Shown piece by piece: positions 43,398 through 52,882 of a stretch of 64,000 nucleotides of DNA. The translations under genes were made by a program, and so were the position numbers. How positions within the stretch are numbered: position 1 is the stretch's first letter; the number at the start of each line of letters is the position of its first letter. Source of the DNA: JAEMQF01 sp963850525 (GTDB taxonomy: Bacteria > Pseudomonadota > Gammaproteobacteria > Burkholderiales > Burkholderiaceae_C); NCBI GenBank assembly GCA_963850525.1, contig CAWKLQ010000001.1, forward strand, positions 372,001 through 436,000. Direction: 5' to 3'. The notes beneath the pieces were generated by a model. It did no database searches and was not told the origin of the DNA. It saw only the letters and a program-made list of their open reading frames with translations.

Positions 43398-46300
43398 AGG
43401 ACCAGCCACCTATGACAACCGCCTCCCTGCGCGACGTTCAACTCGACGACAAATACACCGGCACGAAAGGCACGGTGCTGATCGACGGCAACCAGGCTCT
43501 CGTGCGCGCGCTGCTGCTGCAGCACGAACTCGACGCGCGTGTCGGCTTGAACACCGCCGGCTACGTGTCGGGCTACCGCGGCTCGCCGGTGGGTGGGCTC
43601 GATCAAACCCTGTGGTCGGCACGCAAGGCGCTCGACCGCGCCGCAGTGACGTTTGCGCCCGGCGTCAATGAAGACCTCGCCGCGACCGCGATCTGGGGCA
43701 CGCAGCAACTCGCCGTGATGGGCGACGCCACCGTCGACGGCGTGTACGCGCTGTGGTACGGCAAGGGCCCGGGCGTGGACCGCTCCGGCGACCCGCTGAA
43801 ACACGGCAACTACTCGGGCACGCACCCGAACGGGGGTGTGCTCGTCGTTGCGGGGGATGACCACCCGGGCAAGTCGTCGACGATCGCGCACCACAGCCAG
43901 CAGGCCCTGGCCGTGCATTCGATTCCGACGCTGTACCCGGCCGACGTGAGCGAGTTCGTTTCGATGGCGCTGCTCGGCTGGGCGATGTCGCGCTACAGCG
44001 GTTGCTGGGTCGGCTTCAAGGTCGTCAACGAGACGATCGAGCAGACCATGACGGTGGACTTCGATATCGATTCGTTCAAGGTGGTGCGGCCCGATGCGCC
44101 GCTGCCGCCCGAAGGCGTGCACTTCCGCGGCGTTTACGCGCCGGCGCAGGAAGAAGCGATCCTGCGCCGCTACAAGCTGCCGCTCGTGCAGCGCTTTGCG
44201 CGCGCGAACCGCATCGACAAGCTGATGTTCGGCGCGGCAGGCGCTCGCTTTGGCATCGTCGCCGCAGGCAAGGCGTGGCACGACGTGCGCCTCGCATTGC
44301 GTGCCCTGGGCATCGATGAAGCGCGCTCTCAGGCGCTTGGCGTCGCGGTCTACAAGATCGGCATGTTGTGGCCGCTCGAACCCGAAGGCCTGAACGAGTT
44401 CGCCGACGCCAAGGCGGAGCTGTTCTTCGTCGAAGAGAAGTCCGCCTTCGTCGAGGCGCAAGCTGCAACGCTGCTCTACAACCGGGCCACACGGCCGCGC
44501 ATCACCGGCAAGACCGACGGCGCCGGCGCGACGCTTCTGCCCTCCGACCTGCCGTTCGAAGCGCTCGACCTTGTGCAGGCGGTCGCCGCGCGGCTGCGCG
44601 CGAATGCGATCTGGGACGACGCGCTGCAGTTGAAGCTCGACGTCGCGGTGTCGATGCGCCGCGTGCTGATGGCGGTGGAGTCCCCGACCGACGTGAAACG
44701 CGTGCCTTACTTCTGCTCGGGCTGCCCGCACAGCACGTCGACGAAGATTCCCGAAGGGAGCCGCGCGCTCGCCGGAATCGGCTGCAGCGGCATGGCGGTG
44801 TGGGCGCGGCCGGGAACGATGATTCCTACGCAGATGGGCGGCGAGGGCGCCAACTGGATCGGCCTGTACCGCTACACGAAACGCAAACACGTGTTCCAGA
44901 ACCTGGGCGACGGCACCTACTACCACTCGGGGCTGGTCGCGATTCGCGCCGCGGTGGCGAGCGGCGCGAACATCACGTACAAGATTCTCTACAACGACGC
45001 CGTCGCGATGACGGGCGGCCAGCCCATTGACGGGCCGATTTCGGTGGGGCGAATAGCCCACCAGGTGCTGCACGAAGGCGTGAAGACGATTGTGCTCGTC
45101 AGCGACGACCCGTCGCGCCACGCCGGCGCGGCGCTGCCCGAAGGGTTGCGAATCGAACACCGCGACCGGTTGGATGCGGTGCAACGCGAGCTGCGCGACG
45201 TTCCCGGCTGCAGCGTGCTGCTCTACGAGCAGACCTGCGCGGCAGAGAAGCGGCGCCGCCGCAAGCGCGGCGAGTTGGCCGACCCTGAGCAGCGCTTGTT
45301 CATCTACGACGCGGTTTGTGAGGGCTGCGGCGACTGCTCGGTGCAGTCGTCTTGCGTGAGCGTCGAGCCCAAGGAAACCCATCTCGGCCGCAAACGCAGA
45401 ATCAACCAGAGCAGCTGCAACAAGGATTACTCGTGCGTGAAGGGCTTTTGCCCGAGCTTCGTCGGCGTCATCGGCGCCAAGCCGAAGAATGCGGTCGTGG
45501 TCGAGTCGCCCGACGCGCTGTTCGCGAGCCTGCCGCGTCCGCAGTCGGCCCTGCTCGACGATTCGGGCTTTGGCGTGATGATTCCCGGAATCGGCGGCAC
45601 GGGAGTCATCACGGTGGGCGCAGTGCTCGCGATGGCGGCGCACCTGGAGGGCAGGGCGGCGTCGACCTACGACATGACGGGTCTGTCGCAAAAGAACGGC
45701 GCCGTGTACAGCCACTTGCAGATCGCGACCCGCGCCAGCGAGTTGCGCGCGAATCGCCTGGGTCTGGGCGACGCGGCACTCGTGCTCGGCTTTGACATGA
45801 TCGCTGCGCTGGGCGACGACGCGTTTCGAGCGATCGACCCAAAGCGCACGCGCTTCATCGGCAACCACCGCGTCCAGCCGACTGCCGCGCTGCCGATGGG
45901 AATCGACACCAAGCTCGACTTCGGCCTGCTCGCGCGCAAGGTCTCGGAAAAGCTTCCCGCGGATCGCGTGACTTATGTCGACGCAACGGGTCTCGCCACC
46001 GCCCTGCTCGGCGACGCGATCGCGACGAACTTCTTCCTCGTCGGCGTCGCGCTGCAACTCGGCTGGCTGCCGATCTCAGCGCAAGCGATCGAGCGCGCGA
46101 TCGAACTGAACGGCGTGCAGGTCGCCTTCAACCAGCGCGCGCTGCGCTTCGGACGCCTCTGGGTGCACGACGCCGCGGCGGTGGACACGCTGCTCGGCGC
46201 GGCACGTCCCGAGTCATTGGCGCTTGCGCCACAAACGCTGAGTGAGACGGTCGCGCGTCGCAGCCAATTGCTCAGCGATTACCAAGACGCGGCCTACGCC

Positions 46301-46894
46301 GCGCGCTACCGCTGCCTCGTCGAGCGCGTGCGCGCCGCCGAGGTCAAGGCGACCGGCAGCGAAGGGCTGCTCAGCATGAGCGTGGCGCGCCAGTTCGCCA
46401 AGCTGATGGCGTACAAGGACGAATACGAAGTCGCGCGCCTGTACAGCCTGCCCGAGTTCCGGCGCCAGCTCGAGGCCGAGTTCGACGGCGTGAAGCGCCT
46501 GCGCTTCAACCTCGCGCCGCCGCTCTTCGCACGGCGCGACCCGGTGAGCGGCCACCTGCTCAAACGCGAATACGGCGCGTGGATGCTGAGTGCAATGAAG
46601 TGGCTCGCCAAGGCCAGGCGCTTTCGTGGCACGGCGCTCGACTTGTTCGGCCGCACCGCAGAGCGGCGCATGGAGCGCGCACTGATCGGCGAGTACGAGC
46701 AGCGCATCGATGCATTGTTGATCGCGCTGAATGCGGCGTCGTTGCCGCTCGCGGTGCAGATCGCCGACGTGCCGGAGTCGATCCGCGGGTTTGGGCATGT
46801 GAAAGAGGCGAGTGTGAGCGTGGCACGCGCGCGGTGGATGGAACTTGATGCGCAGTGGCCTGCGCAAGTGCAGCCGTTGGCACGGGCGGCTTGA
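43394..46894 (+). CDS. Indolepyruvate ferredoxin oxidoreductase family protein (fused subunits)
   Basis: A 1166-residue fused 2-oxoacid:ferredoxin oxidoreductase. The N-terminal pyrimidine-binding part has GYVSGYRGSPVGGLDQTLWS. The thiamine diphosphate-binding part has IGCSGMAVWARPG followed by GGEGANWIGLYR. Clustered Cys in CEGCGDCSVQSSC and SCNKDYSCVKGFCP are Fe-S ligands. The C-terminal gamma domain starts GIGGTGVITVGAVLAMAA. These enzymes convert aryl- or branched-chain 2-oxoacids to acyl-CoA with reduction of ferredoxin; the single-chain version is common in proteobacteria. The start overlaps the amidohydrolase stop by 4 bases. Confidence 0.9.
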   Translation: MKDQPPMTTASLRDVQLDDKYTGTKGTVLIDGNQALVRALLLQHELDARVGLNTAGYVSGYRGSPVGGLDQTLWSARKALDRAAVTFAPGVNEDLAATAIWGTQQLAVMGDATVDGVYALWYGKGPGVDRSGDPLKHGNYSGTHPNGGVLVVAGDDHPGKSSTIAHHSQQALAVHSIPTLYPADVSEFVSMALLGWAMSRYSGCWVGFKVVNETIEQTMTVDFDIDSFKVVRPDAPLPPEGVHFRGVYAPAQEEAILRRYKLPLVQRFARANRIDKLMFGAAGARFGIVAAGKAWHDVRLALRALGIDEARSQALGVAVYKIGMLWPLEPEGLNEFADAKAELFFVEEKSAFVEAQAATLLYNRATRPRITGKTDGAGATLLPSDLPFEALDLVQAVAARLRANAIWDDALQLKLDVAVSMRRVLMAVESPTDVKRVPYFCSGCPHSTSTKIPEGSRALAGIGCSGMAVWARPGTMIPTQMGGEGANWIGLYRYTKRKHVFQNLGDGTYYHSGLVAIRAAVASGANITYKILYNDAVAMTGGQPIDGPISVGRIAHQVLHEGVKTIVLVSDDPSRHAGAALPEGLRIEHRDRLDAVQRELRDVPGCSVLLYEQTCAAEKRRRRKRGELADPEQRLFIYDAVCEGCGDCSVQSSCVSVEPKETHLGRKRRINQSSCNKDYSCVKGFCPSFVGVIGAKPKNAVVVESPDALFASLPRPQSALLDDSGFGVMIPGIGGTGVITVGAVLAMAAHLEGRAASTYDMTGLSQKNGAVYSHLQIATRASELRANRLGLGDAALVLGFDMIAALGDDAFRAIDPKRTRFIGNHRVQPTAALPMGIDTKLDFGLLARKVSEKLPADRVTYVDATGLATALLGDAIATNFFLVGVALQLGWLPISAQAIERAIELNGVQVAFNQRALRFGRLWVHDAAAVDTLLGAARPESLALAPQTLSETVARRSQLLSDYQDAAYAARYRCLVERVRAAEVKATGSEGLLSMSVARQFAKLMAYKDEYEVARLYSLPEFRRQLEAEFDGVKRLRFNLAPPLFARRDPVSGHLLKREYGAWMLSAMKWLAKARRFRGTALDLFGRTAERRMERALIGEYEQRIDALLIALNAASLPLAVQIADVPESIRGFGHVKEASVSVARARWMELDAQWPAQVQPLARAA

Positions 46895-46964
46895 GAGGAT
46901 CCCAGGCTCCTGTCGGCGCCCGGTGTTCGCGGAGAAATTTGAGGCCATCCGCGTCGAGCACCTG

Positions 46965-47035
46965 TCATCCCGGCGCACGCCGGGATCCGCCGGTGGCGAG
47001 CTGCGGCGTGTGGATCCCGGCGTTCGCCGGGATGA
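46965..47035. repeat. Full intergenic copy of the dispersed palindromic repeat
   Basis: Two 24-base arms, 46965-46988 and 47012-47035, are inverted complements with one mismatch, separated by 23 bases. It is the same design as the element inside tcuB. It lies in the 211-base gap between the ferredoxin oxidoreductase and peptidase genes, the normal position for such elements, and may act as a transcript-end hairpin. Confidence 0.88.
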
Positions 47036-47105
47036 CACTCTGCCGGGTTCAGGGTGGCTGATACTTGCGGTCCGAGTCCATCGCGGAAGCCACCGGTTGC
47101 GCGTC

Positions 47106-49349
47106 ATGCCAGCAAGCCCGACACGTTCACTACCCGTCCACGCGAGGCTGCTGGGGTGCGTCGCCTCCAGCCTGCTCGCGGCCTGCGCGTTCTTCGAGCG
47201 CGCGCCCATGCCGCCCGACGCTGCGCCGGCAACGCCGCAGCGCATCGTGCAAGACAACTACCACGGCACCGTGGTCGACGACCCGTATCGCTGGCTGGAA
47301 GACGTTCAGGGTTCCGAAGTGCAGGCGTGGATGCACGCGCAGGCGCGCTACAGCCGCGGTGTGCTCGATCGCATCGGCGGGCGCAGCGCCTTGCTGCAGC
47401 GCATGCTGGAAGTCGAGAACGGCGCGCCGGCCCGGGTGACGCGGGTAGCGCTTGTCGCCAACGGCCAGTTGTTCCTGTTGCGCCGCGACGCCGGGGCCGC
47501 GCAGCACAAGCTCGTGGTGCGCGCAAAGATCGATGCGCCGGAGACCCTGGTCGTCGACCCCGCACGCCTCGGGCCCAAGCACGCGATCGACTTTTTCATC
47601 CCTTCACCCAACGGCCGCTTCGTCGCCTACGGCGTCTCGGAAGCGGGCTCGGAAGACGCGTCGCTCTACCTGCGCGACGTGGCCGCCGGTGCCGATCTTG
47701 TCGGGCCGATTGCGGGCGCCAAATTCAACGGCTCGAGCCCGTATCGCTGGGCACCTGACAGCAGTGCGGTTCACTTCCAGACGCTGCGCGAGCCAGGCGC
47801 TGCGCAGGACAAGAGCGAAGCGTTTCAGTGGCCACGCGGCTGGCGCCTGGCGGCGCGCGCCGGCGCCGTGCCGGAGTTGATGAGCGACGGGCGGCGCAAC
47901 ATCGGGCCGGCGCGCACCGCGCACGAGCACCTGGCGGTGTTGCGCTTCGGCGATTCACCGTTCGAGGTGGCGTATTTCGAAGACGGCGTGCGGCGCGACG
48001 TTCGCGCGCTGGTACGCAATACCCGCGCGGGCTCGGGTGCGGGCGAGTGGAAGCCGCTGATCGACCACGACGACGGCGTCTGGCGTTTCGAGATTCGCGG
48101 CGAACGCGTCTACGCGCTCACGCGCAGCGGCGCGCAGCGCTTTCGGGTGGTCTCCACGCCGGTGTTGGCACCTGACTGGGCGCGCGCGAAGCTTGAGTTG
48201 CCTGAGCAGCCGGGCGTGGTGCGCGACATCGCAGCGGCGCAGGACGCCCTCTATGTCGCGGTTCTCGAAGGCGGCAGCGACAGGTTGTTGCGCGTGCCCT
48301 ACGCACAAGGCACGGTCGAGGAGATCGCCTTGCCTTTCCCCGGGGCGCTGAAGCTCGCTGCGCACCATGTCGATCGGCCCGGCGTGCTCATCGAACTCAG
48401 TGGCTGGACGCACGCGCCGCGCTACTACAACGTCGCCGCGGGCGCGCGCGCGCCGCTGCTCACGCCGCTGCAACCCACCGGCCGCTTCGACACATTGGGC
48501 GGCGTGGAGTCGCGCGTCGAACACGCGCTGAGCCACGACGGTGTGCGTGTGCCGCTCTCGATCGTCGCTGCGCCGGGCCCGGCCGGTGCGGCCGGTGCGG
48601 CCGGTGCGGCCGGTGCGGCCGGTGCGGCAGTCGCGCGGCCGACCATCATCGTCGCCTACGGCGCCTACGGCTTGACGCAAGACCCGCGGCTGCGCGCCGA
48701 GTGGGTGCCGTGGCTCGAGCGCGGCTACGTGATGGCGACGTGCCATGTGCGCGGCGGCGGCGAGTACGGCCAGGCGTGGTACGAGGCCGGAAAGACCGCG
48801 AGCAAACCCAACACCTGGAAAGACTTGATCGCGTGCGCCGAGCACCTCGTGAAGAGCGGTGTGACGACGCCGCGCAAGCTCGGCATCATGGGCTGGAGCG
48901 CGGGCGGGATTGCGGTGGGGCGCGCGCTCACCGAGCGGCCGGATCTGTTTGCCGCTGCCGCGCCCGGAGTCGGGGTGCTCGACGCGGTGCGATTCGAGAC
49001 CGAGCGCAACGGGCCTGCCAATGCCGTCGAATTCGGCACGGTGGCCAAGCCCGACGAGTTCAAGGCACTGCACGAGATGAGCGCCTATCACCACGTGCGG
49101 CTGCTGGTGCGCTACCCGGCGGTGATCTTGCCGCACGGCGCCACCGACCAGCGCGTCGCGGTGTGGCATTCATCGAAGATGGCGGCGGCACTGCAAGGCG
49201 CGCAGAGCAAGGCGCCGGTGTTGCTGAACATCGACTTCGACGCCGGCCACGGTCGCGGCAGCAGCACGGCGCAGCGCCTGGGCACGTTTGCCGACTCGCT
49301 CGCGTTCATGCTGTGGCAGTTCGGCGAACCTGGCTTCGAGCTGCGGTAA
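47106..49349 (+). CDS. Prolyl oligopeptidase family (S9) lipoprotein
   Basis: A 747-residue serine peptidase. The N-terminus has a lipobox (CVASSLLAACAFF, Cys near residue 26), so it is probably a lipoprotein facing the periplasm. The beta-propeller domain begins PYRWLEDVQGSEVQAWMHAQ. The catalytic domain has nucleophile Ser in GIMGWSAGGIAVGRAL, Asp in PHGATDQRV and His in FDAGHGRGSS. The common family elbow is GGSNGG; GWSAGG is a variant but keeps G-x-S-x-G. Start ATG 47106 is chosen for the lipobox; longer frames run into the repeat. A 9-bp tandem repeat adds (AGA)n between domains. Confidence 0.87.
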   Translation: MPASPTRSLPVHARLLGCVASSLLAACAFFERAPMPPDAAPATPQRIVQDNYHGTVVDDPYRWLEDVQGSEVQAWMHAQARYSRGVLDRIGGRSALLQRMLEVENGAPARVTRVALVANGQLFLLRRDAGAAQHKLVVRAKIDAPETLVVDPARLGPKHAIDFFIPSPNGRFVAYGVSEAGSEDASLYLRDVAAGADLVGPIAGAKFNGSSPYRWAPDSSAVHFQTLREPGAAQDKSEAFQWPRGWRLAARAGAVPELMSDGRRNIGPARTAHEHLAVLRFGDSPFEVAYFEDGVRRDVRALVRNTRAGSGAGEWKPLIDHDDGVWRFEIRGERVYALTRSGAQRFRVVSTPVLAPDWARAKLELPEQPGVVRDIAAAQDALYVAVLEGGSDRLLRVPYAQGTVEEIALPFPGALKLAAHHVDRPGVLIELSGWTHAPRYYNVAAGARAPLLTPLQPTGRFDTLGGVESRVEHALSHDGVRVPLSIVAAPGPAGAAGAAGAAGAAGAAVARPTIIVAYGAYGLTQDPRLRAEWVPWLERGYVMATCHVRGGGEYGQAWYEAGKTASKPNTWKDLIACAEHLVKSGVTTPRKLGIMGWSAGGIAVGRALTERPDLFAAAAPGVGVLDAVRFETERNGPANAVEFGTVAKPDEFKALHEMSAYHHVRLLVRYPAVILPHGATDQRVAVWHSSKMAAALQGAQSKAPVLLNIDFDAGHGRGSSTAQRLGTFADSLAFMLWQFGEPGFELR
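48581..48628 (+). repeat. In-frame 9-bp tandem repeat in the peptidase gene
   Basis: Five consecutive copies of GGCCGGTGC (48581-48625), followed by a partial unit. It is translated as repeating Ala-Gly-Ala in the loop just before the catalytic domain. Units are identical, which suggests recent slippage. Confidence 0.9.
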
Positions 49350-49398
49350 ACGCACTTCGCGAGGCTGCCCGATCATTTGCTAGACTCGCGGCTCGCGT

Positions 49399-49474
<76 letters not shown>

Positions 49475-49516
49475 CACGATGCCAGGGCATGGCTTGCGCC
49501 CGCGCAGGAGGTCACC

Positions 49517-50014
49517 ATGAGACATCAATCGCGTGCATTGCTTCTTTCGTGTGGCATGGCCGTCGCCGGGCCGGCTTCGGCGGCGGGCACTGTCACCGTT
49601 TCGTTCAGCAGTCCGTCCAAGTACGCTGACGCCGGGACGACGCGCTGGGAGGAAGATGCCAACCTCAAAGCGCTTGCCGAGCACCTTCAAGCCCTGGGCA
49701 AGCGCTTTCTTCGCGACGGCGAAGTGCTCAAGGTCGAAGTGCTCGATGTCGACCTCGCGGGCACGCCGCGTCCGTCGCGAAGAACCGGCGCCCCGCTGCG
49801 CATCGTCAAGGGCGGTGCCGATTGGCCGCGCGTCAGCCTGCGCTACTCGCTCGAGGCCAACGGAGTTCCCGTGCGCAGTGCAGAAGAGGCGGTGGCCGAC
49901 ATGAATTACACGCGCGGCTTGGCGGGTTACCGCAGCGCCGAGCCCCTGGCCTACGAAAAGAACATGCTCGAGAAGTGGTTCAAGGCAAGTTTTGCCGAGG
50001 AAAAGCCACAATGA
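49517..50014 (+). CDS. DUF3016 family periplasmic protein
   Basis: A 165-residue exported protein with signal peptide (ALLLSCGMAVAGPASA, cut near residue 22). The mature part, VTVSFSSPSKYADAG and LKALAEHLQALGKRFLRDGE followed by LKVEVLDVDLAG, matches DUF3016. NYTRGLAGYRSAEPLAYEKN and the C-terminal EKWFKASFAE are also typical. Function is unknown. The stop overlaps the ATG of the next hydrolase gene (ATGA at 50011-50014). AGGAGG 9 bases upstream supports the start. Confidence 0.82.
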   Translation: MRHQSRALLLSCGMAVAGPASAAGTVTVSFSSPSKYADAGTTRWEEDANLKALAEHLQALGKRFLRDGEVLKVEVLDVDLAGTPRPSRRTGAPLRIVKGGADWPRVSLRYSLEANGVPVRSAEEAVADMNYTRGLAGYRSAEPLAYEKNMLEKWFKASFAEEKPQ

Positions 50015-50877
50015 CTTCACTCGATCCGGATTGGCTCGATCGTCAGTACAACAACCGCGCCCTCGTCCCCGAGCACGCTGAAATCTTCGAGCGCTGGTCG
50101 CGCGCCTCGGCGTTGGCACGCGAAAAGTCGGTGTGCCAGATCGACTTGCGTTACGCCAACGGGCCGAATCAAACGCTGGATGTCTTCGTGCCCCGCATCG
50201 AAAACGCTCCCATCCTGGTGTTCATCCACGGCGGCTACTGGCGCTCGCTCGACAAGCGCGACGTCTCCTTCGTCGCGCCGTCCTTCGTGCAAGACGGCGC
50301 GATGGTCGTGGTGCCGAACTACGCGCTGTGCCCTGCGGTGACGATCGACGAGATGACACTGCAATTGGCGCGCTCGCTGGAATGGGTGTACCGCCACGCG
50401 GCGTCTTACGGTGCCGATCCGGCGCGCATCGTCGTCGCCGGCCATTCGGCCGGGGGGCACCTGGCGGCGATGATGTTGAGCTGCTTGTGGCCCCAGCTGG
50501 CGCAAGACCTTCCTGCGGACCTGGTGAAGTCCACCCTGGCGATCTCCGGGGTGTTCGACCTCGAGCCGGTGCGGCACACGCCGTTCCTCATGAACGACTT
50601 GCGGCTGACGCCTGAGTCGGCGCTGCGCCTCAGCCCCGCCTGTTTTCCCGCGCCGCGCGGCGTGTTGCACGTCACCGTGGGCGCGCAGGAGAGCGACGAA
50701 TTCCTGCGCCAGAGCGATCTGATCCGCAGCCGCTGGGGTGCGAAGTCGGTGCCGGTGTGCGAACGCATCGCGCAAGCGAATCACTTCACCGTGCTCCACG
50801 ATTTCGCCGACTCCCATGGCCGCCAGCATGAGCTGGCGTTGCAGTTGCTGGGGCTGTCGCGGCCTGCCGCGGAGTGA
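50011..50877 (+). CDS. Alpha/beta hydrolase, arylformamidase (KynB-like esterase) type
   Basis: A 288-residue alpha/beta hydrolase of the hormone-sensitive-lipase/arylformamidase group. The oxyanion motif is FIHGGYWRSLDKRD (HGGYW). Nucleophile Ser is in VVAGHSAGGHLAAMML. The Asp is probably in VGAQESDEFLRQ, and the His in QANHFTVLHD. The N-terminus YNNRALVPEHAEIFERWSRA is characteristic of formamidases that hydrolyse N-formylkynurenine. No other kynurenine-pathway gene is nearby, so another ester or formamide is possible. Confidence 0.83.
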   Translation: MTSLDPDWLDRQYNNRALVPEHAEIFERWSRASALAREKSVCQIDLRYANGPNQTLDVFVPRIENAPILVFIHGGYWRSLDKRDVSFVAPSFVQDGAMVVVPNYALCPAVTIDEMTLQLARSLEWVYRHAASYGADPARIVVAGHSAGGHLAAMMLSCLWPQLAQDLPADLVKSTLAISGVFDLEPVRHTPFLMNDLRLTPESALRLSPACFPAPRGVLHVTVGAQESDEFLRQSDLIRSRWGAKSVPVCERIAQANHFTVLHDFADSHGRQHELALQLLGLSRPAAE

Positions 50878-51043
50878 CACAGCGGCGCCTTGAGCCATCT
50901 CATTGCTTTTGCCGATGGCGCGAATTGTTCCTTTGAATTGGCACGACACTGCGCATTGCAGTAACGTAGCCATCCGGTGCTGCCACCCGCCTACGCTGGC
51001 GACCGGCAGCCACTTCCAGAGCGTTTAATCACAGGAGTTGAAC

Positions 51044-51463
51044 ATGGGCTTGAAAGGGTCGAAGACCGAGCAGAACCTGAAAGACGCCTTCGCGGGCGAA
51101 TCGCAGGCGAATCGACGCTATCTGTATTTCGCAAACAAGGCCGACATCGAGGGCCAGAACGACGTGGCAGCGCTGTTCCGCTCCACGGCTGAAGGCGAAA
51201 CCGGGCACGCCCACGGGCACCTGGAGTTCTTGGAGGCGACGGGCGACCCCGCCACTGGGCTGCCGATCGGCTCGAGCCGGCAAAACCTGAAGGCCGCCGT
51301 CGCTGGCGAAACCCACGAGTACACCGACATGTACCCGGGAATGGCCAAGCAGGCGCGAACCGAAGGCTTCGACGAGATCGCCGACTGGTTCGAGACCTTG
51401 GCCAAGGCGGAACGCTCGCACGCGAATCGCTACCAGAAGGCGCTTGACGCCCTGGTTGACTGA
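51044..51463 (+). CDS. Rubrerythrin-like diiron protein
   Basis: A 139-residue ferritin-like four-helix protein. Iron ligands are in FAGESQANRRYL, EGETGHAHGHLEFLE, VAGETHEYTD and KAERSHANRYQ, the E...ExxH pattern of rubrerythrin. The C-terminal rubredoxin domain of classical rubrerythrin is absent, so an external electron donor is needed. It acts in peroxide reduction. The ATG at 51044 follows AGGAG; a TTG two codons earlier is unlikely. It is the first gene of a three-gene cluster with an Fe-S protein and DUF3501. Confidence 0.9.
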   Translation: MGLKGSKTEQNLKDAFAGESQANRRYLYFANKADIEGQNDVAALFRSTAEGETGHAHGHLEFLEATGDPATGLPIGSSRQNLKAAVAGETHEYTDMYPGMAKQARTEGFDEIADWFETLAKAERSHANRYQKALDALVD

Positions 51464-51482
51464 GCCGAAAAGTCGCTCGCAC

Positions 51483-51505
51483 ACAAGGGGCTTCGTGCCC
51501 CTTGT
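51483..51505 (+). terminator. Hairpin after the rubrerythrin gene
   Basis: ACAAGGGGC (51483-51491) pairs perfectly with GCCCCTTGT (51497-51505) across TTCGT, followed by TCATT. It lies 19 bases after the rubrerythrin stop and 19 before the Fe-S gene start. It probably limits read-through and gives rubrerythrin a higher transcript level. Confidence 0.6.
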
Positions 51506-51524
51506 TCATTGGAAGAACGCACAC

Positions 51525-52877
51525 ATGAGCAATCGAGAAGGCAATCTCGAGGCACCGACACGCCACCCTATCGACTGGAAGAACCCGGCCTTCTACGACG
51601 AAGCCGCGGCGCTGCAGGAGATGGAACGTGTTTTCGACGTCTGCCACGGCTGTCGGCGCTGCGTGAGCCTGTGCAAGTCATTCCCGACGCTGTTCGACCT
51701 CGTCGACGCGACGCCCGACGGCGAAGTGCACGGCGTGGACAAAAAGGCGTACTGGGACGTTGTCGACCAGTGCTATCTGTGCGACCTGTGCTACATGACG
51801 AAGTGCCCGTACGTGCCGCCGCACCCGTGGAACCTGGACTTCCCGCACCTGATGCTGCGCGCCAAGGCGATCAAGCACAAGGCCGGCAACGTAGGCGCGG
51901 GAGAGAAGTTCCTCGCGTCGACCGACGTGCACGGCCAGTTCGCCGGAATTCCCATCGTCGTGCAGGCGGTGAACGCGATCAACAAGACGAAGCCCGCGCG
52001 CAAGGTGATGGAAAAGGCGCTCGGCGTGCACCGCGATGCGTGGATGCCCGAGCTTGCGACACAGCGCTTTCGCTGGGGTGCGGCGAAGGCGGGAACAGCG
52101 ACGACGGTGATTGACGGCGAGCGCAGCCCCGGCAAGGTGGCGATCTTCGCCACGTGCTACGTCAACTACAACGAGCCCGGCATCGGCCACGACTTGTTGA
52201 AGACACTGGAACATAACCAGATTCCCTACGTGATCGTCGAGAAGGAGAGCTGCTGCGGAATGCCCAAGCTCGAACTCGGCGACCTGGAAGGCGTGGCGCG
52301 CCACAAGGAGGCAAACATTCCCGTGCTCGCGAAGGTTGCGCGCGAAGGTTATGCCATCGTCTCGGCGATTCCGTCGTGCACGCTCATGTTCAAGCAAGAG
52401 CTGCCGCTGATGTTCCCCGACGACGCCGACGTTCGCGCCGTCAAAGCGGCGATGTTCGACCCCTTCGAATACCTGATGGCGCGCCACAAGGACGGCTTGT
52501 TGAAGACCGACTTCAAACAGGCGCTCGGCCGGGTGAGTTACCACATCCCGTGCCACGGCCGGGTGCAGAACATCGGCAAGAAGACCGAAGAGCTGCTCAA
52601 GCTCATCGGCCAATCGGTGAGCGTGCAGCTGAACACGGTGGAGCGCTGCTCGGGCCACGCCGGCACCTACGGCGTGAAGAAGGCGACGCACGAGGTGGCG
52701 ATGAAAATCGGCAAGCCGGTATTCAAGGCGATGGCCAAAGACACGCCGGACTACATCAGCTCGGACTGTGCCCTGGCCGGCCATCACATCGCGCAGGGCA
52801 TGAGCAACGAGGCGCTGCCCGCGGCGCGGCTCGCGCACCCGCTGAGCCTGCTGCGCATTGCTTACGGATTGGAGTGA
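51525..52877 (+). CDS. Fe-S oxidoreductase with two CCG domains (heterodisulfide reductase-like)
   Basis: A 450-residue soluble iron-sulfur protein. Two ferredoxin-type Cys groups are CHGCRRCVSLCKSFP (near residue 39) and CYLCDLCYMTKCPYVPP (near 86). Two CCG domains follow: CYVNYNEPGIGHD with ESCCGMPK, and HIPCHGRVQNIGK with RCSGHAGTYG. The layout resembles GlpC and heterodisulfide reductase B/C subunits. There is no flavin partner adjacent; the neighbours are rubrerythrin and DUF3501. It is likely the electron donor or a thiol-redox partner for rubrerythrin; this is an inference. Confidence 0.85.
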   Translation: MSNREGNLEAPTRHPIDWKNPAFYDEAAALQEMERVFDVCHGCRRCVSLCKSFPTLFDLVDATPDGEVHGVDKKAYWDVVDQCYLCDLCYMTKCPYVPPHPWNLDFPHLMLRAKAIKHKAGNVGAGEKFLASTDVHGQFAGIPIVVQAVNAINKTKPARKVMEKALGVHRDAWMPELATQRFRWGAAKAGTATTVIDGERSPGKVAIFATCYVNYNEPGIGHDLLKTLEHNQIPYVIVEKESCCGMPKLELGDLEGVARHKEANIPVLAKVAREGYAIVSAIPSCTLMFKQELPLMFPDDADVRAVKAAMFDPFEYLMARHKDGLLKTDFKQALGRVSYHIPCHGRVQNIGKKTEELLKLIGQSVSVQLNTVERCSGHAGTYGVKKATHEVAMKIGKPVFKAMAKDTPDYISSDCALAGHHIAQGMSNEALPAARLAHPLSLLRIAYGLE

Positions 52878-52882
52878 CGAAC

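Noticed and set aside
43364..46057. Long antisense open frame over the ferredoxin oxidoreductase gene
   Set aside because: The forward frame has clear thiamine-binding, Fe-S and gamma-domain motifs; the antisense protein is Arg/His-rich with no motif.
46845..47105. Extended N-terminus of the peptidase starting at 46845
   Set aside because: It would translate the palindromic repeat and the 3' end of the previous gene; ATG 47106 gives a proper lipoprotein signal.
50935..50960. Possible sigma-54 promoter (TGGCACG...) upstream of rubrerythrin
   Set aside because: The -12 GC is one base out of register and TTGC is too far downstream, so spacing does not match the consensus.
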